Assembly (NCBI RefSeq): GCF_900167065.1
Contig: NZ_FUYA01000011.1
Coordinates: 1 to 64,000 of the forward strand
Source of the DNA: Desulfobaculum bizertense DSM 18034
GTDB lineage: Bacteria; Desulfobacterota; Desulfovibrionia; Desulfovibrionales; Desulfovibrionaceae
Direction of reading: 5' to 3'
Length of the DNA: 64,000 nt
Numbering within the stretch: the stretch's first letter is position 1; each line of letters starts with the position of its first letter. A model generated the notes under the pieces. It had not been told where the DNA came from and searched no databases. It saw nothing but the letters and a program-made list of their open reading frames with translations. Positions 37,267 through 47,201 of the stretch are shown here, piece after piece. The position numbers were made by a program, and so were the translations under genes.

Positions 37267-37996
37267 ATTGTGCAGAACGTGACGGCTGATCACGCAGAGG
37301 ATTATATGCTTCTGGCAGAGTCCATGCGTCATCAAACACAGGTCCCTCCCGATATTCCTCCACCATGTCCAAAAAGCTGTCTCGCGAAATCTCGTGCGCA
37401 CCAAAGCGCAGCAGATGCTGTGTTGTCTGCTGGCAGTCAATGAGCTGATAATCCCAGCGAGCCAGCAAGCGCGCCAAATACACAAAAGCGACCTTTGATG
37501 CATCCGGCAGCGTAAAAAACATTGATTCCCCAAAAAAGACCTGCCCGATGGCAACCCCATACAGGCCGCCAACAAGCTCCCCGTCGTCCCAGGCCTCAAC
37601 AGAATGCGCCAGCCCAAGATTATTGAGCTGTTCATACGCATCAATGATCTCTGGGACAATCCAGGTCCCGTCCTGTCCTTCTCTGGGCACTCTGGCACAG
37701 CTCTCCATCACCTCTCGGAATGCCGTATCAATCGTGATGGTATAGCACCCGGAATTCACCACCCGGCGCAATGATTTTGGGATATGTACTTCACTTGGCC
37801 GCAACACACACCGAGGATCGGGACACCACCACAAAATAGGCTCGTTTGGGCCATACCACGGAAAAATTCCGTTCGCATAGCCAACCACAAGCCGCTCTAC
37901 AGACAAATCTCCGCCAAAAGCCAGCGGAGCATCCTTCTCCGCAAGGCGGGGATCAGGGAAAAGCCATTCGTCATATCCAACACACTGCATAGTCAT
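37265..37996 (-). CDS. aat: Leucyl/phenylalanyl-tRNA-protein transferase
   Basis: A 243-residue enzyme that adds Leu or Phe to proteins with N-terminal Lys or Arg, marking them for ClpS and ClpAP. It shows WLFPDPRLAEKDAPLAFGGDLS near the N terminus, ANGIFPWYGPNEPILWWCPDPR near 40, GLYGVAIGQVFFGESMF near 150 and IDCQQTTQHL near 190. It follows clpS and clpA on the same strand. A GTG at 38002 and ATGs at 37996 and 37990 are possible starts, none with a good ribosome site. Confidence 0.95.
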   Translation of the reverse strand: MTMQCVGYDEWLFPDPRLAEKDAPLAFGGDLSVERLVVGYANGIFPWYGPNEPILWWCPDPRCVLRPSEVHIPKSLRRVVNSGCYTITIDTAFREVMESCARVPREGQDGTWIVPEIIDAYEQLNNLGLAHSVEAWDDGELVGGLYGVAIGQVFFGESMFFTLPDASKVAFVYLARLLARWDYQLIDCQQTTQHLLRFGAHEISRDSFLDMVEEYREGPVFDDAWTLPEAYNPLRDQPSRSAQ

Positions 37997-38007
37997 GTCC
38001 ACGCAAA

Positions 38008-38031
38008 AGGCGCGGGGCCGCCCCCGCGCCT
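38008..38031 (-). promoter_or_regulatory. GC-rich hairpin just before aat
   Basis: AGGCGCGGGG and its perfect complement with a four-base loop, ending 11 bases before the aat start, followed by TTTT on the minus strand. It may be a weak terminator after clpA or a structure that limits aat translation. Confidence 0.65.
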
Positions 38032-38074
38032 GAAGTTCAGTTGCATCTGATTTTCAGTCCAAAAAGCAGATAGA

Positions 38075-40399
38075 TTATTTCTCGAATTCGATAAGGACTT
38101 CCTCTTTTTTCTTCTTCCGCCGGATGTCCACGCGGGCCACGCCACCCTTCACCAAAGCGCCAAAGAGCATTTCATCAGCAAGCTTGCTTTCTATTTCTCG
38201 CTTAATCAGGCGATTCATGGGGCGGGCACCAAAGCTGTCATCATAGCCTTCGCGGGCAAACCACTTTCGGGCCGCAGCCGTCAGCGTCACAGTCACCTTG
38301 CGGTCAGCCATGCGCTCGTTCAGCTCACGGACAAACTTGTCTACCACAAATTCCATAATTTTGCCGCTCAAAGAATGGAACGGCACAACAGCGTCAAGTC
38401 TGTTACGGAATTCAGGTGAAAAGACTTTTTCCACGGCATCAAGGCACTTGTCCGAGCGGTCGCAGTCATCTGCACCACCAAAACCAATGTTTGAGCCGCT
38501 GGCTTCCCATGCGCCAACGTTTGACGTCATAAGCAAAATCACATGGGAAAAATCAGCCTTGCGTCCGGTGTTATCCGTCAAGGTTGCATAGTCCATGACC
38601 TGAAGAAGAATATTAAACACATCAGGATGGGCTTTTTCGATTTCGTCCATAAGCAGCACTGTATACGGATTCTTTCGAATGGCATCAGTCAAAAGACCAC
38701 CCTGATCGAATCCGACATAGCCAGGAGGGGCACCAATCAGCCGCGCCACAGCGTGCTTTTCCATATATTCAGACATATCAAAACGCAGGAATTCGACATT
38801 CATGAGAGCAGCAAGCTGACGAGCAAGCTCTGTCTTGCCCACACCCGTCGGCCCCACAAACAGGAAGCTTCCAGTCGGCTTTCCGGGTTCAGCAAGCCCT
38901 GCACGCGAACGCTTAATTGCACGGGCCAGCACGTCAATGGCTTCATCCTGTCCAAAGACGCGCGACTTGAGATCGTCCTCAAGAGTCATCAGACGAGAGC
39001 GGTCACTGGCCGAAATATTCTCGGACGGAATGCGCGCCATACGCGAGACAACTTCCTCGATGTCCTTGGGACGGATGATGTCGCCCCGACGTGGGCGCTG
39101 CTTCATGCGATACCGCGAGCCAGCCTCGTCAATGACGTCAATGGCCTTGTCTGGCAGCGACCTGTCATTGATATAGCGATCAGACAGCTCAACCGCAGAG
39201 CGCAAGGCTCCCTGTGTAAAATGGACCCGGTGGTGCTCTTCATACCGGGGTTTCAGACCACGCAGAATATCCACACTTTCCTGAATGCTCGGTTCTGGGA
39301 CATCAACCTTCTGGAAACGGCGAGACAAGGCCCGATCCTTTTCAAAATACTTGCGGTATTCTTCATAGGTCGTGGAGCCAATACAGCGCAGCTTTCCCGA
39401 GGCCAGCACAGGTTTCAAAATATTCGACGCATCCATAGAGCCACCATTTGTTGAGCCTGCGCCCACAATGGTGTGAATTTCGTCAATAAACAGAATAGAC
39501 TCTGGAATCTGCTTCAACTCGGCAAGCACGCCCTTCATGCGCGCCTCAAAATCACCACGGTACTTGGTTCCGGCGAGCATCCCGCCAAGGTCAATGGCAA
39601 AAATGCGCACATTCTGAAACATCTCCGGAACTCTGCCTTCGGCAACATGCAAAGCAAGGCCCTCAACCAGCGCAGTTTTACCGACACCGGGATCGCCCAC
39701 AAAAAGCGGATTATTCTTTCTGCGACGCGCCAGAATCTGCAAGGTGCGCTCAATCTCGACACCTCGGCCAATCAGCGGGTCAATTTCACCCTGCCGGGCT
39801 TTTTCGACCAGCTCTGTGGTGAACTGCTCCAGCGCTCCCTGGTCACCACTTCCACTCTCCACACTGGGAGACGAAAAGCCGCCACCGGGACGCGGACCGC
39901 TGCCGTCATTCCCAAAGTCATCAAAGCCAGCCTGCGCGGCCGGATTTGCGGAAGAATCCCAATTCGGGGATCGCGAAATTCCATGCGAAATGTAGTCGAG
40001 CACGTCAAGTCGTGTCACACCATGTGTATGCAGATAGTACACCGCATAAGAATCATCTTCTTCAAACAGTGCTGCGATCACGTCCCCGACTTCGACCTTT
40101 TCTTTGCCAGAACTTTCCATGTGCATAATCGAATGCTGCAAAACACGCTGCACGCCAAGCGTCTGAATCACGTCAGACTCTTCTTCCGCAGGAAGCACTT
40201 CGATATGGTCGGTGAAAAACTGTTCAAGCTGCCGTTTCAGACGCGAGACGCCAACCCCACAGTGACTCAAAATGTCCTGAGCCTCTCCATCCTGCAACAT
40301 GGCATAAAGCAGGTGCTCCAGCGTCAAATATTCATGACGTCGGCGCTTCACATCCTGAACGGCTCGGGTCAAAAGGTTTTCTAGCTGCTTACTGAGCAT
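38075..40399 (-). CDS. clpA: ATP-dependent Clp protease ATP-binding subunit ClpA
   Basis: A 774-residue AAA+ unfoldase. An N-terminal adaptor domain (about 1-145) is followed by two ATPase modules with Walker [14 protein letters not shown] near residue 240 and [13 protein letters not shown] near 520. It lacks the long middle coiled coil of ClpB, which fits ClpA. It unfolds substrates delivered by ClpS for ClpP. clpP is not in the window. It starts directly after clpS. Confidence 0.97.
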   Translation of the reverse strand: MLSKQLENLLTRAVQDVKRRRHEYLTLEHLLYAMLQDGEAQDILSHCGVGVSRLKRQLEQFFTDHIEVLPAEEESDVIQTLGVQRVLQHSIMHMESSGKEKVEVGDVIAALFEEDDSYAVYYLHTHGVTRLDVLDYISHGISRSPNWDSSANPAAQAGFDDFGNDGSGPRPGGGFSSPSVESGSGDQGALEQFTTELVEKARQGEIDPLIGRGVEIERTLQILARRRKNNPLFVGDPGVGKTALVEGLALHVAEGRVPEMFQNVRIFAIDLGGMLAGTKYRGDFEARMKGVLAELKQIPESILFIDEIHTIVGAGSTNGGSMDASNILKPVLASGKLRCIGSTTYEEYRKYFEKDRALSRRFQKVDVPEPSIQESVDILRGLKPRYEEHHRVHFTQGALRSAVELSDRYINDRSLPDKAIDVIDEAGSRYRMKQRPRRGDIIRPKDIEEVVSRMARIPSENISASDRSRLMTLEDDLKSRVFGQDEAIDVLARAIKRSRAGLAEPGKPTGSFLFVGPTGVGKTELARQLAALMNVEFLRFDMSEYMEKHAVARLIGAPPGYVGFDQGGLLTDAIRKNPYTVLLMDEIEKAHPDVFNILLQVMDYATLTDNTGRKADFSHVILLMTSNVGAWEASGSNIGFGGADDCDRSDKCLDAVEKVFSPEFRNRLDAVVPFHSLSGKIMEFVVDKFVRELNERMADRKVTVTLTAAARKWFAREGYDDSFGARPMNRLIKREIESKLADEMLFGALVKGGVARVDIRRKKKKEEVLIEFEK

Positions 40400-40747
40400 T
40401 TAAACCTCTTCCATCGTGCATTTGAGAGGGAACTCTGCCGCACGGGCCAACTCTGCGACCTGCGCGATTTTTATCTCTGCGATCTCGCGAGGATAAACAC
40501 CGCATACGGCCTTTCCCTCATGGTGTATGGCGAGCATAAGCTCAACGGCGGTTTCCTGAGATTTTCGAAAAACCTTCATAAGGACCGCCACAACAAAATC
40601 CATTGAGGTGTAATCATCATTATGCATGATGACCTTGTAATCGCGAGGAGGTCGTACACGCTCCTCGACCAGTGTATCTGACCGGTTCTCACCAAACGAC
40701 TCAGACAAAACAGTCTCCTCAAGGGCTGGAAACACACTGCTTTCCAT
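40400..40747 (-). CDS. clpS: Clp protease adaptor ClpS
   Basis: A 115-residue adaptor that binds N-degrons and hands them to ClpA. It shows the metal or degron site YKVIMHNDDYTSMDFVV near residue 37 and AIHHEGKAVCGVYPREIAE near 73. A flexible acidic N terminus precedes the domain. It stands at the head of the clpS-clpA-aat run. Confidence 0.96.
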   Translation of the reverse strand: MESSVFPALEETVLSESFGENRSDTLVEERVRPPRDYKVIMHNDDYTSMDFVVAVLMKVFRKSQETAVELMLAIHHEGKAVCGVYPREIAEIKIAQVAELARAAEFPLKCTMEEV

Positions 40748-40848
40748 TCACCGCCCCAAAAGCCTTTGAGGACGGCAGTTCCCAGCATTTAAAATATACG
40801 TGAAAAGTATGGTTGCGTAAAGTAGGCTCCAGGAAAAACACCGTTCCT

Positions 40849-41460
40849 CTATGCGTCCCGGCGCATTATTTCCTGAATGTTTTTGGCTTGTTCCAGAAGC
40901 GATTTCCGTTCCGTTTCGTCAAAGACAAAGCCGTCTTCTGGCGCTAATCCCTTTTCTTTTCGCCACGCAAGGTTCAGGGCATGATAGCTTTCGTCTGAGC
41001 TTTTGAGCGAATCCACACCCAAAGCCTTTGCCGCAGCAAAAATAGCGTCCGCCTCTCCCTCAATCTCGACAACATCCCCAAAAGGCAAATGGTCGAGGCA
41101 AATATGACAATCCATAAACTGCCACGTTTCCCGTAACTTTTCGTACCAAAAAGCCACACTGTATCCAAGCGTTTCAAAAATCGTCATCATAGTCCCAAAA
41201 TCACCAAACGTGGTCTCATACTCATGCCGTACTTTCAGACCATCGTGGCCAATAGCCGGTGTTTTGAGGGTAATGACATTGTCTTCATCACTTCGCAGCC
41301 GCAAAAGAATGCCCTGCTGCAAAAGCTCTTTTCCTGAGGATTTAAGCACGGCATTGCGTTCAAAATTGCAAGCTTGCCACTGGCCCCCCAAGGCGTGTAA
41401 TTTCTTGTGAAGGGCCATTAGGTCTGCATTCAGATATTTTATTTCAACTTCGAGAGACAT
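40849..41460 (-). CDS. CYTH-domain protein
   Basis: A 203-residue protein of the CyaB-thiamine triphosphatase (CYTH) fold. It has the start motif [26 protein letters not shown] near residue 53, and [18 protein letters not shown] near 118. Members act on triphosphates (thiamine triphosphate, tripolyphosphate) or as class IV adenylate cyclases; which one holds here cannot be told. It is divergent from crcB. Confidence 0.88.
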   Translation of the reverse strand: MSLEVEIKYLNADLMALHKKLHALGGQWQACNFERNAVLKSSGKELLQQGILLRLRSDEDNVITLKTPAIGHDGLKVRHEYETTFGDFGTMMTIFETLGYSVAFWYEKLRETWQFMDCHICLDHLPFGDVVEIEGEADAIFAAAKALGVDSLKSSDESYHALNLAWRKEKGLAPEDGFVFDETERKSLLEQAKNIQEIMRRDA

Positions 41461-41543
41461 TCTCTCCTCACATTCGATTCTTGTCTGCTGGCAACGAAGA
41501 CGCTGACAGACGGTTTCATTCCATCCCTACTGGAGGATCTGTT

Positions 41544-41921
41544 TTGGAAAAACTGCTGCTGCTGGCTCTTGGAGGAAGCGCTGGAGCATTGTCCCGCTAT
41601 GGACTTGCGGGACTGGTGCACAAAATTTTTGGCGGAACATTTCCTCTTGGAACTTTTGTCGTCAACATGTGCGGTTGCCTATTTTTCGGGCTTGTCTGGG
41701 GATTTTTGGAAAACAGGACAATCCTCGGTCCCGCAGCCCGGACAGCGGTTCTCACAGGCTTCATGGGAGCCTTTACCACATTTTCCACGTATATCTTCGA
41801 AAGTTCAAGCCTCTTGCGAGATGGGCAATGGTGGTCAGCCATAGCCAACATTGCTGGACAAACCGTGCTTGGACTGGTGCTCCTTACGGCAGGACTCTTT
41901 CTTGCCCGTCTCATACCCTAA
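41544..41921 (+). CDS. crcB: Fluoride exporter CrcB/Fluc
   Basis: A 125-residue membrane channel with four hydrophobic helices. It shows [15 protein letters not shown] near residue 10, [19 protein letters not shown] near 32 and [12 protein letters not shown] near 74, all typical of the family. A TTG start at 41544 is chosen because GGAGG lies seven bases upstream; no ATG fits. It is paired with a DUF190 gene, as often seen. Confidence 0.93.
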   Translation: MEKLLLLALGGSAGALSRYGLAGLVHKIFGGTFPLGTFVVNMCGCLFFGLVWGFLENRTILGPAARTAVLTGFMGAFTTFSTYIFESSSLLRDGQWWSAIANIAGQTVLGLVLLTAGLFLARLIP

Positions 41922-41942
41922 GGCACAACGGAGGATTGAAGT

Positions 41943-42287
41943 ATGACTGAATTTCCGCTCAAGGCAGAACGCCTTCGCATTTATACCGGCGAGGATGACA
42001 AGCACAAAGGCCGCCCAGTTCATGAAGTTATCGTTGAACTGGCCCGCAAGGATGGACTTGGTGGCGCAACAACCCTTCGCGGTATACTGGGCTTTGGAAA
42101 AAATAGTCGAGTTCGGACAAACAAGGTTCTGCGTCTTTCCGAAGATTTACCGCTCATTACGGAAATCGTCGACACGAAAGACCGAATAGAAGCTTTTTTG
42201 CCCAAACTCGATGATATCATTGAAGAGGGTCTCGTCACCCGAGAGCCTGTCACTGTAGAACTCTATCGCCACAAAAAGAAAAAATAA
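41943..42287 (+). CDS. DUF190 family protein
   Basis: A 114-residue cytosolic protein with GEDDKHKGRPVHEVIVELAR and DGLGGATTLRGILGFG, and a C-terminal VTVELYRHKKKK. The family has a PII-like fold and often sits next to crcB, so a link to fluoride or ion regulation is likely. It begins 21 bases after crcB. Confidence 0.9.
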   Translation: MTEFPLKAERLRIYTGEDDKHKGRPVHEVIVELARKDGLGGATTLRGILGFGKNSRVRTNKVLRLSEDLPLITEIVDTKDRIEAFLPKLDDIIEEGLVTREPVTVELYRHKKKK

Positions 42288-42293
42288 GCCGAG

Positions 42294-43358
42294 CTAGCGT
42301 CCGAGGCGGCAAGCTTCGGACGCGAGTCTCTCCAGCCCAAGAATCTTATCCACACCCCCGGCCTTAATGGCCTCCTGAGGCATACCAAAGACCACGCAGC
42401 TGGCCTCATCCTGAGCGAGGTTAAAAGCTCCGGCCTCTTTCATTTCCTTCATGCCCTTTGCCCCGTCATCTCCCATTCCCGTCATGATTATGCCGATGAC
42501 ATTTGGCCCAGCATAACGCGCGGCAGAACGATACAGGACATCAACAGAAGGACGATGCCGGGAGACCAGCGGGCCGTCTTTCAGATCCACATAATACCGC
42601 GCCCCACTCCGCTTGAGCAGCATGTGCCGGTTGCCCGGAGCAATCAGAGCCTGTCCCCGAAGCACGGTATCATTAGGAGCGGCTTCCTTGACTGTAATCT
42701 GGCATCCCATGTTCAGACGCTGGGCAAAAGCTGCAGTAAATTTCTCTGGCATATGCTGCACAATCACAATACCCGGGCAGTCAGGCGGCATTCCTTCCAA
42801 AAAAACGCGCAAGGCCTCGGTTCCACCCGTGGACGCCCCAACACAAACGACCTTTTCCGTTGTCTGGAGGGCTGTCATCTTGCGTGGAGCCGAAAGCACG
42901 GCATCTGCGGAAAGCTTGGGCTGCACAGAAATAGGTTTGCCCAAAAGTCGCGTCAGGTTTGCCCGCGACGCTGCACGCACGGCATCTGCAATACGGATTC
43001 GTGACTCTTCCAAAAACTGTCGGGTGCCAACGCGAGGCTTCTGGATAATTTCCACCGCACCATACTCAAGGCACCGCATGGCCGTCTCTGAACCATTGAG
43101 TGCAAGCGATGAGCAAATAACGACAGGAATGGGATGCTGGCTCATAATTTTGCGTAAAAATGTCACCCCATCCATCCGGGGCATTTCAATATCCAGCACA
43201 ATGACATCAGGAACCAGATCCCGCATCTTTCCCGCAGCCACAAAAGGGTCCGCAGCAGACGCAACCACTTCAATTCCTGGCTCCTGCTGGAGTATATCTG
43301 TCAAGGTATTCCGAACCACCGCCGAATCATCAACAAGCATGACCTGAATCTTGCCCAT
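42294..43358 (-). CDS. cheB: Chemotaxis protein-glutamate methylesterase CheB
   Basis: A 354-residue response regulator. The receiver domain (about 1-120) has the phospho-acceptor Asp in [11 protein letters not shown] near residue 57; the methylesterase domain (about 165-350) has the catalytic Ser in [10 protein letters not shown], His in VQHMPEKF and Asp in [10 protein letters not shown]. It demethylates or deamidates chemoreceptors. ATG 43358 has GGAG seven bases before it. It is the last gene of the STAS-CheA-CheR-CheB unit. Confidence 0.96.
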   Translation of the reverse strand: MGKIQVMLVDDSAVVRNTLTDILQQEPGIEVVASAADPFVAAGKMRDLVPDVIVLDIEMPRMDGVTFLRKIMSQHPIPVVICSSLALNGSETAMRCLEYGAVEIIQKPRVGTRQFLEESRIRIADAVRAASRANLTRLLGKPISVQPKLSADAVLSAPRKMTALQTTEKVVCVGASTGGTEALRVFLEGMPPDCPGIVIVQHMPEKFTAAFAQRLNMGCQITVKEAAPNDTVLRGQALIAPGNRHMLLKRSGARYYVDLKDGPLVSRHRPSVDVLYRSAARYAGPNVIGIIMTGMGDDGAKGMKEMKEAGAFNLAQDEASCVVFGMPQEAIKAGGVDKILGLERLASEACRLGR

Positions 43359-43399
43359 AGGAAAACTCCCCACATCTTGCAGACTGCGCCCTGAACCAC

Positions 43400-44275
43400 T
43401 CAGGACTTGAGATAGACCGTTGGGATAAGCTGGCGGACCGGGAGGTCCATTCCTGCCAGACTTTCCGAATGCCCAATAAACAGATAGCCCCCGGAATGCA
43501 GCTGGGAGCACAGCCGACGCACGATCTGGAATTGTGTTTCCCGATCAAAATAAATCAAAACATTTCGGCAAAACACAACATCCATCATCGACCGCAACGT
43601 AAACGCTGTCATGAAATTCAGCTGGGAAAAATTCACAGTTCGCCGGATTTCTGGCCCCACCCGAACCAGCGGCTTTGTTTTGTCCTTGCTTCGGAGCATG
43701 TATTTTTTCTTGTAGCGCTCAGGAACCCCCTTGGCCTGATCGATGGTATACACGGCCCGCTGCGCAGTCTGGAGCGCCTCTCCCGAGATGTCCGTCCCCA
43801 GAATGCGATACATAAATCCCGGATGGCCCGCGGCAAAATCAGCGAGCACCATCCCTAGAGTATATGGCTCTGCGCCGATGGAACACCCAGCACTCCACAC
43901 CGTGAATGGGCGTCCAGAAAGACGCTCTGCCATCCAGCGGGGCAAAACCTGATACTTCAAATACTCAAAGTGATGTGCCTCACGGAAAAAATCTGTGGTG
44001 TTTGTCGTTACGGCGTCAATGAGGAACGGAATCTCCTGCTTTCCTTCCTCAGAGTTCAAAACAAGTCTGGTGTAGGCAGAATACGAGCCAATTTCGAGCA
44101 CGCGCAGGCGTTTTTGCAAGCGGGCCTGCAACATAATTTTTTTTCGTTCGGGAAGCTGAATCCCACAGGTTGAATAAATAAATGAGGACAGTCGATGAAA
44201 ATCACCGTCTGACATCCCTGCGGGAAGCCTTGACCGCGCCGTTGAGCTTTCGCTCTTTTTCGAAGCTTGCCTCAT
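43400..44275 (-). CDS. cheR: Chemotaxis protein methyltransferase CheR
   Basis: A 291-residue SAM-dependent enzyme that methylates chemoreceptors. It shows [21 protein letters not shown] near residue 34, [31 protein letters not shown] near 126, and [12 protein letters not shown] near 232. No TPR extension is present. It lies between cheA and cheB, 15 bases after cheA. Confidence 0.96.
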   Translation of the reverse strand: MRQASKKSESSTARSRLPAGMSDGDFHRLSSFIYSTCGIQLPERKKIMLQARLQKRLRVLEIGSYSAYTRLVLNSEEGKQEIPFLIDAVTTNTTDFFREAHHFEYLKYQVLPRWMAERLSGRPFTVWSAGCSIGAEPYTLGMVLADFAAGHPGFMYRILGTDISGEALQTAQRAVYTIDQAKGVPERYKKKYMLRSKDKTKPLVRVGPEIRRTVNFSQLNFMTAFTLRSMMDVVFCRNVLIYFDRETQFQIVRRLCSQLHSGGYLFIGHSESLAGMDLPVRQLIPTVYLKS

Positions 44276-44290
44276 AGTGTCCTCAGCATA

Positions 44291-46393
44291 TCACACCGAA
44301 CATACTGGATCATCTGAAATCCGACAGCCGCCCATCATTTTAAAAATCTCCTGCACATCAAGGATAAGCGCCATCGTTCCATCTGCCCGAACCGTTGCTC
44401 CCGAAAATCCCTGCACCTCATTATACACGGGGCCAAGGCTCCTGATAACGGTCTGGTGCTCCCCAACAACAAGATCAACAACCAGCCCCACCCGACGGTT
44501 ACCAAGCTTGGCGACGACAAGCTGCTCTGCTGTCGAGCAGTCACCAGACAGCCCAAAGAGATCATGGAGCCGAACCCACGGAATAATCTCGCCCCGAATA
44601 TCCAAAACCTGCGCGTCGTGCGGAACAAACTCCCGGCACTCCTGCACCACGGAAAGTGGAATGACATAATACTCATCCGCGACCCGCACCTGGAGGCCTT
44701 CAATAATCGCGAGTGTCAGTGGAATGCGAAGCAGAAAGCGGGTTCCTGCATCACGCGTACTCTCCACCTCCACAGAACCTCTCAGAGCCTGAATGCCCCG
44801 TTGCACCACGTCCAGCCCAACGCCTCGACCAGAAAGGCTGGTCACTGTTGAGCTTGTCGTAAAACCGGGTTCAAAAACAAGAGCCAAAATTTCTGAACGC
44901 TGCAACTCTTTGTCCCCACTCACAAGATTCAGCTCTCGGGCACGCGCAAGTATTTTTTCTGGGTCCATGCCGCGCCCGTCATCTTCAATAATAATGCGCA
45001 CCTCACCGCCTGCATGCTCCGCCGAGACCCGAACGGTCCCAGTCGCAGGCTTCCCAAGGGCAATGCGCTCCTCTGGCGATTCAATACCATGGTCAGCACA
45101 GTTCCGCACAATATGCACCAGCGGGTCTCCAAGATGCTCAAAAACAGTCTTGTCGACCTCTGTCTCCTCACCTACTGTTTCCAGTTCAATCTTTTTGTTC
45201 AGCTCACGAGACAAATCATGAATGAGCCGACGAAAGCGTGTCAGCATGTTGCCAATCGGGAGCATACGCATGGACAGGGTTCGTTCACGCAAACGGACTG
45301 ACAGACGCTCAAGCTCCTCCGAAAGCCGCTCAAGATGATGCCTGCTCTCTGTTCCGACAGCCTGCGAAATCTGTGTCTGTACAAGGGCCAGCTCACCAAC
45401 CAGGGAAACCATTTCATCAAGGCGCTCTGCGGGGACTCGAACGCTCGACGCCCGCGTAGACTGCTGGATACGTTCTCGTGCCCGCTTCACCGCTGTCTGC
45501 TCAACAAGTGCGGATTCAATTTCTTCGGAAGAAACCACCCCGGAGTCTTCCAAAAGCTCACCCAGTTTTCTTTGCTGACTTAGAGCACTCAGCACTTCAT
45601 CGGCAGACACAGCACCTCGCTGCATCAGAATATCGCCAAGCTTGGGCGCATTTTTCCCAGCCTGAGCCTCTGCTCCAAAGGGAAGAAGCTCAAGAGTCAC
45701 AACGCCCGGCGCGCTATCAACAAAAATAAAGGCATCACGCACAGCGTTTTCGCTGCAATGCCCCTGAAGCACCATGTCCCAGCCTAAAAAACAACGATCA
45801 CTTTCATATGCATCAAGCCGGGGGACAGCGTCAGTCCGAAGGACAATGGACAGCTCACCTAGAGCGCGAAGTTCAGCAAAAAGGCTGGAAAAATCCACTC
45901 CATCAACAAACGATGAAGCCTCAGGCCGAAAACGAATACGAAAACTCTTGAACTCCTGGAGAGGCTCGCCTTCATTTTGAGAAAGGGAGGAAGAAAAGGG
46001 TTCTGGTTCTGCATTTTGCACATGAACAAGCGTAGCCATCTGCCGAACAATCTGTTCACCCGCAGAGTCCTGCACATCAGCACCACGAAGCACGGCCCGC
46101 AAGTGGTCCCGCGAGCACAGCGTCAGTTCGATCAGCTCAGGCTGCAAAAGCTCAAGGTCAGAGCGTACCGCATCAAAAATATTCTCCACCTGATGCGCAA
46201 AATCCGAAGCCCGGTCTTCTCCAACCATCGCGGCAATGCCCTTGACCGTATGCAGCGCACGAAAAACACGATCAACACAATCCTGTTTCTCGCCCTCTCC
46301 CTCTTCCAGCTCCAGCAGGGCCGCCTCAAGATCGCGCAAATTCTCTCGCACTTCTTCCAGAAAAAGTTCCTGCGTATTCTTGTCGAGTGCCAT
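44291..46393 (-). CDS. cheA: Chemotaxis histidine kinase CheA with GspE-like repeats
   Basis: A 700-residue kinase. The HPt domain has the phosphorylated His48 in ALHTVKGIA; a middle alpha-beta domain spans about 150-235; two short tandem repeats (KLGDILMQRGAVSADEV at 251 and KLGELLEDSGVVSSEEI at 276) resemble the GspE/MshE N-terminal motif; then dimerisation, ATPase (N-box HIVRNCADHGIE, G1 DDGRGMD, G2 GRGVGLDVV) and CheW-like domains. No CheW, CheY or receptor gene is nearby, so partners lie elsewhere. Confidence 0.95.
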   Translation of the reverse strand: MALDKNTQELFLEEVRENLRDLEAALLELEEGEGEKQDCVDRVFRALHTVKGIAAMVGEDRASDFAHQVENIFDAVRSDLELLQPELIELTLCSRDHLRAVLRGADVQDSAGEQIVRQMATLVHVQNAEPEPFSSSLSQNEGEPLQEFKSFRIRFRPEASSFVDGVDFSSLFAELRALGELSIVLRTDAVPRLDAYESDRCFLGWDMVLQGHCSENAVRDAFIFVDSAPGVVTLELLPFGAEAQAGKNAPKLGDILMQRGAVSADEVLSALSQQRKLGELLEDSGVVSSEEIESALVEQTAVKRARERIQQSTRASSVRVPAERLDEMVSLVGELALVQTQISQAVGTESRHHLERLSEELERLSVRLRERTLSMRMLPIGNMLTRFRRLIHDLSRELNKKIELETVGEETEVDKTVFEHLGDPLVHIVRNCADHGIESPEERIALGKPATGTVRVSAEHAGGEVRIIIEDDGRGMDPEKILARARELNLVSGDKELQRSEILALVFEPGFTTSSTVTSLSGRGVGLDVVQRGIQALRGSVEVESTRDAGTRFLLRIPLTLAIIEGLQVRVADEYYVIPLSVVQECREFVPHDAQVLDIRGEIIPWVRLHDLFGLSGDCSTAEQLVVAKLGNRRVGLVVDLVVGEHQTVIRSLGPVYNEVQGFSGATVRADGTMALILDVQEIFKMMGGCRISDDPVCSV

Positions 46394-46408
46394 GAAGAGA
46401 CTCCCGGT

Positions 46409-46729
46409 TTACTCGTCTCGCTGGAGCACACCCAGCTTATGCAAATCCAGACCAAGTTCAGCAGCACACTGCGTCAGACAGCTAGGCGGAGTCCCAACCA
46501 GCCGAACGCTACGATCCGTTGCCTGTGCTTCCTTTATGGTCGCCACAAGAAACTGAATAAACGCAATATCACATGCTGAGACCTGAGAAAGGTCAAGCAG
46601 CAGGGATTCCTGTTCCTGTAAGGCATGATACATGGGCTGCACCAGAGAGCTGACGTTATCAAGCGTCCAGCCTCCAGAGAGCTGCATTTCTGAACCATTA
46701 TGTTCTACGGAAACTCTATGGTTTTTCAT
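46409..46729 (-). CDS. STAS-domain protein
   Basis: A 106-residue protein of the anti-sigma-factor-antagonist fold. It has LSGGWTLDNVSSLVQPM near residue 18 and LLLDLSQVSACDIAFIQFLVATI near 43. The site that is normally DSSG reads ACD, so the phosphorylatable Ser may be the one in VSAC or missing. It stands at the head of the chemotaxis operon with AGGAGGG before the start. A scaffold role with CheA is possible. Confidence 0.85.
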   Translation of the reverse strand: MKNHRVSVEHNGSEMQLSGGWTLDNVSSLVQPMYHALQEQESLLLDLSQVSACDIAFIQFLVATIKEAQATDRSVRLVGTPPSCLTQCAAELGLDLHKLGVLQRDE

Positions 46730-46821
46730 ACTTGCTCCCTCCTCATGGGTGCAAAGTCGAAACTCCCAGTTCTCCATAGTACGACGTATTTGAAAAAAGA
46801 GGCAAGGAAGGAAAAAGAAAA

Positions 46822-46841
46822 ATGGCCCGTGACAGGGCCAT
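46822..46841 (-). terminator. Terminator of small unknown gene
   Basis: ATGGCCC/GGGCCAT stem with a six-base loop, followed by TTTTTC on the minus strand, 11 bases after the stop codon of the 104-residue gene. Confidence 0.82.
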
Positions 46842-46851
46842 TCAGGTATTT

Positions 46852-47166
46852 TTACAGTTTTTTTCTTCGCATGGAGCAGTGCTCGTCTTCGGTAAACTCT
46901 CCCAGATTATAGAGCCGGATTTTATGACTCCTTGGGAACTCTACACGAGACACGCGCTTAATCTGTTTTCGAAGCTCAGCGCCTTCGTTAACAACAAGGT
47001 CCCGCTGCTCGAAACCATTTTCCACGATGCGAATCCGCCTGGAGTCCATCCGAATAAACAGGACAGAACGATCCCGCTTATACGACCGCGTATCCACACA
47101 GTGCCCCACTGGAAGTTTGTCAATCTGCCGGGTCAATTCTTTGAGAAAGGTCACCTTATCCAACAC
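46852..47166 (-). CDS. Hypothetical basic protein, 104 residues
   Basis: A soluble, Arg/Lys-rich protein. It starts at GTG 47166 with GGGGGA eight bases upstream. The N-terminal part reads VTFLKELTRQIDKLPVGHCVDTRSY and the middle FIRMDSRRIRIVENGFEQRDLV. I recognise no family, but it looks like a small beta-rich domain with a charged tail. It lies between the chemotaxis operon and the aminopeptidase gene. Confidence 0.55.
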   Translation of the reverse strand: MLDKVTFLKELTRQIDKLPVGHCVDTRSYKRDRSVLFIRMDSRRIRIVENGFEQRDLVVNEGAELRKQIKRVSRVEFPRSHKIRLYNLGEFTEDEHCSMRRKKL

Positions 47167-47201
47167 AGACCAAATCCCCCTTTCCCGAAGGCTGCGCAGG
47201 T

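Noticed and set aside
38543-40384. Two plus-strand open frames of 303 codons opposite clpA
   Set aside because: Shadows of clpA; no ribosome sites and no domains.
41462-41543. Fluoride riboswitch before crcB
   Set aside because: The leader is short and I do not see the conserved pseudoknot pattern of the crcB motif.
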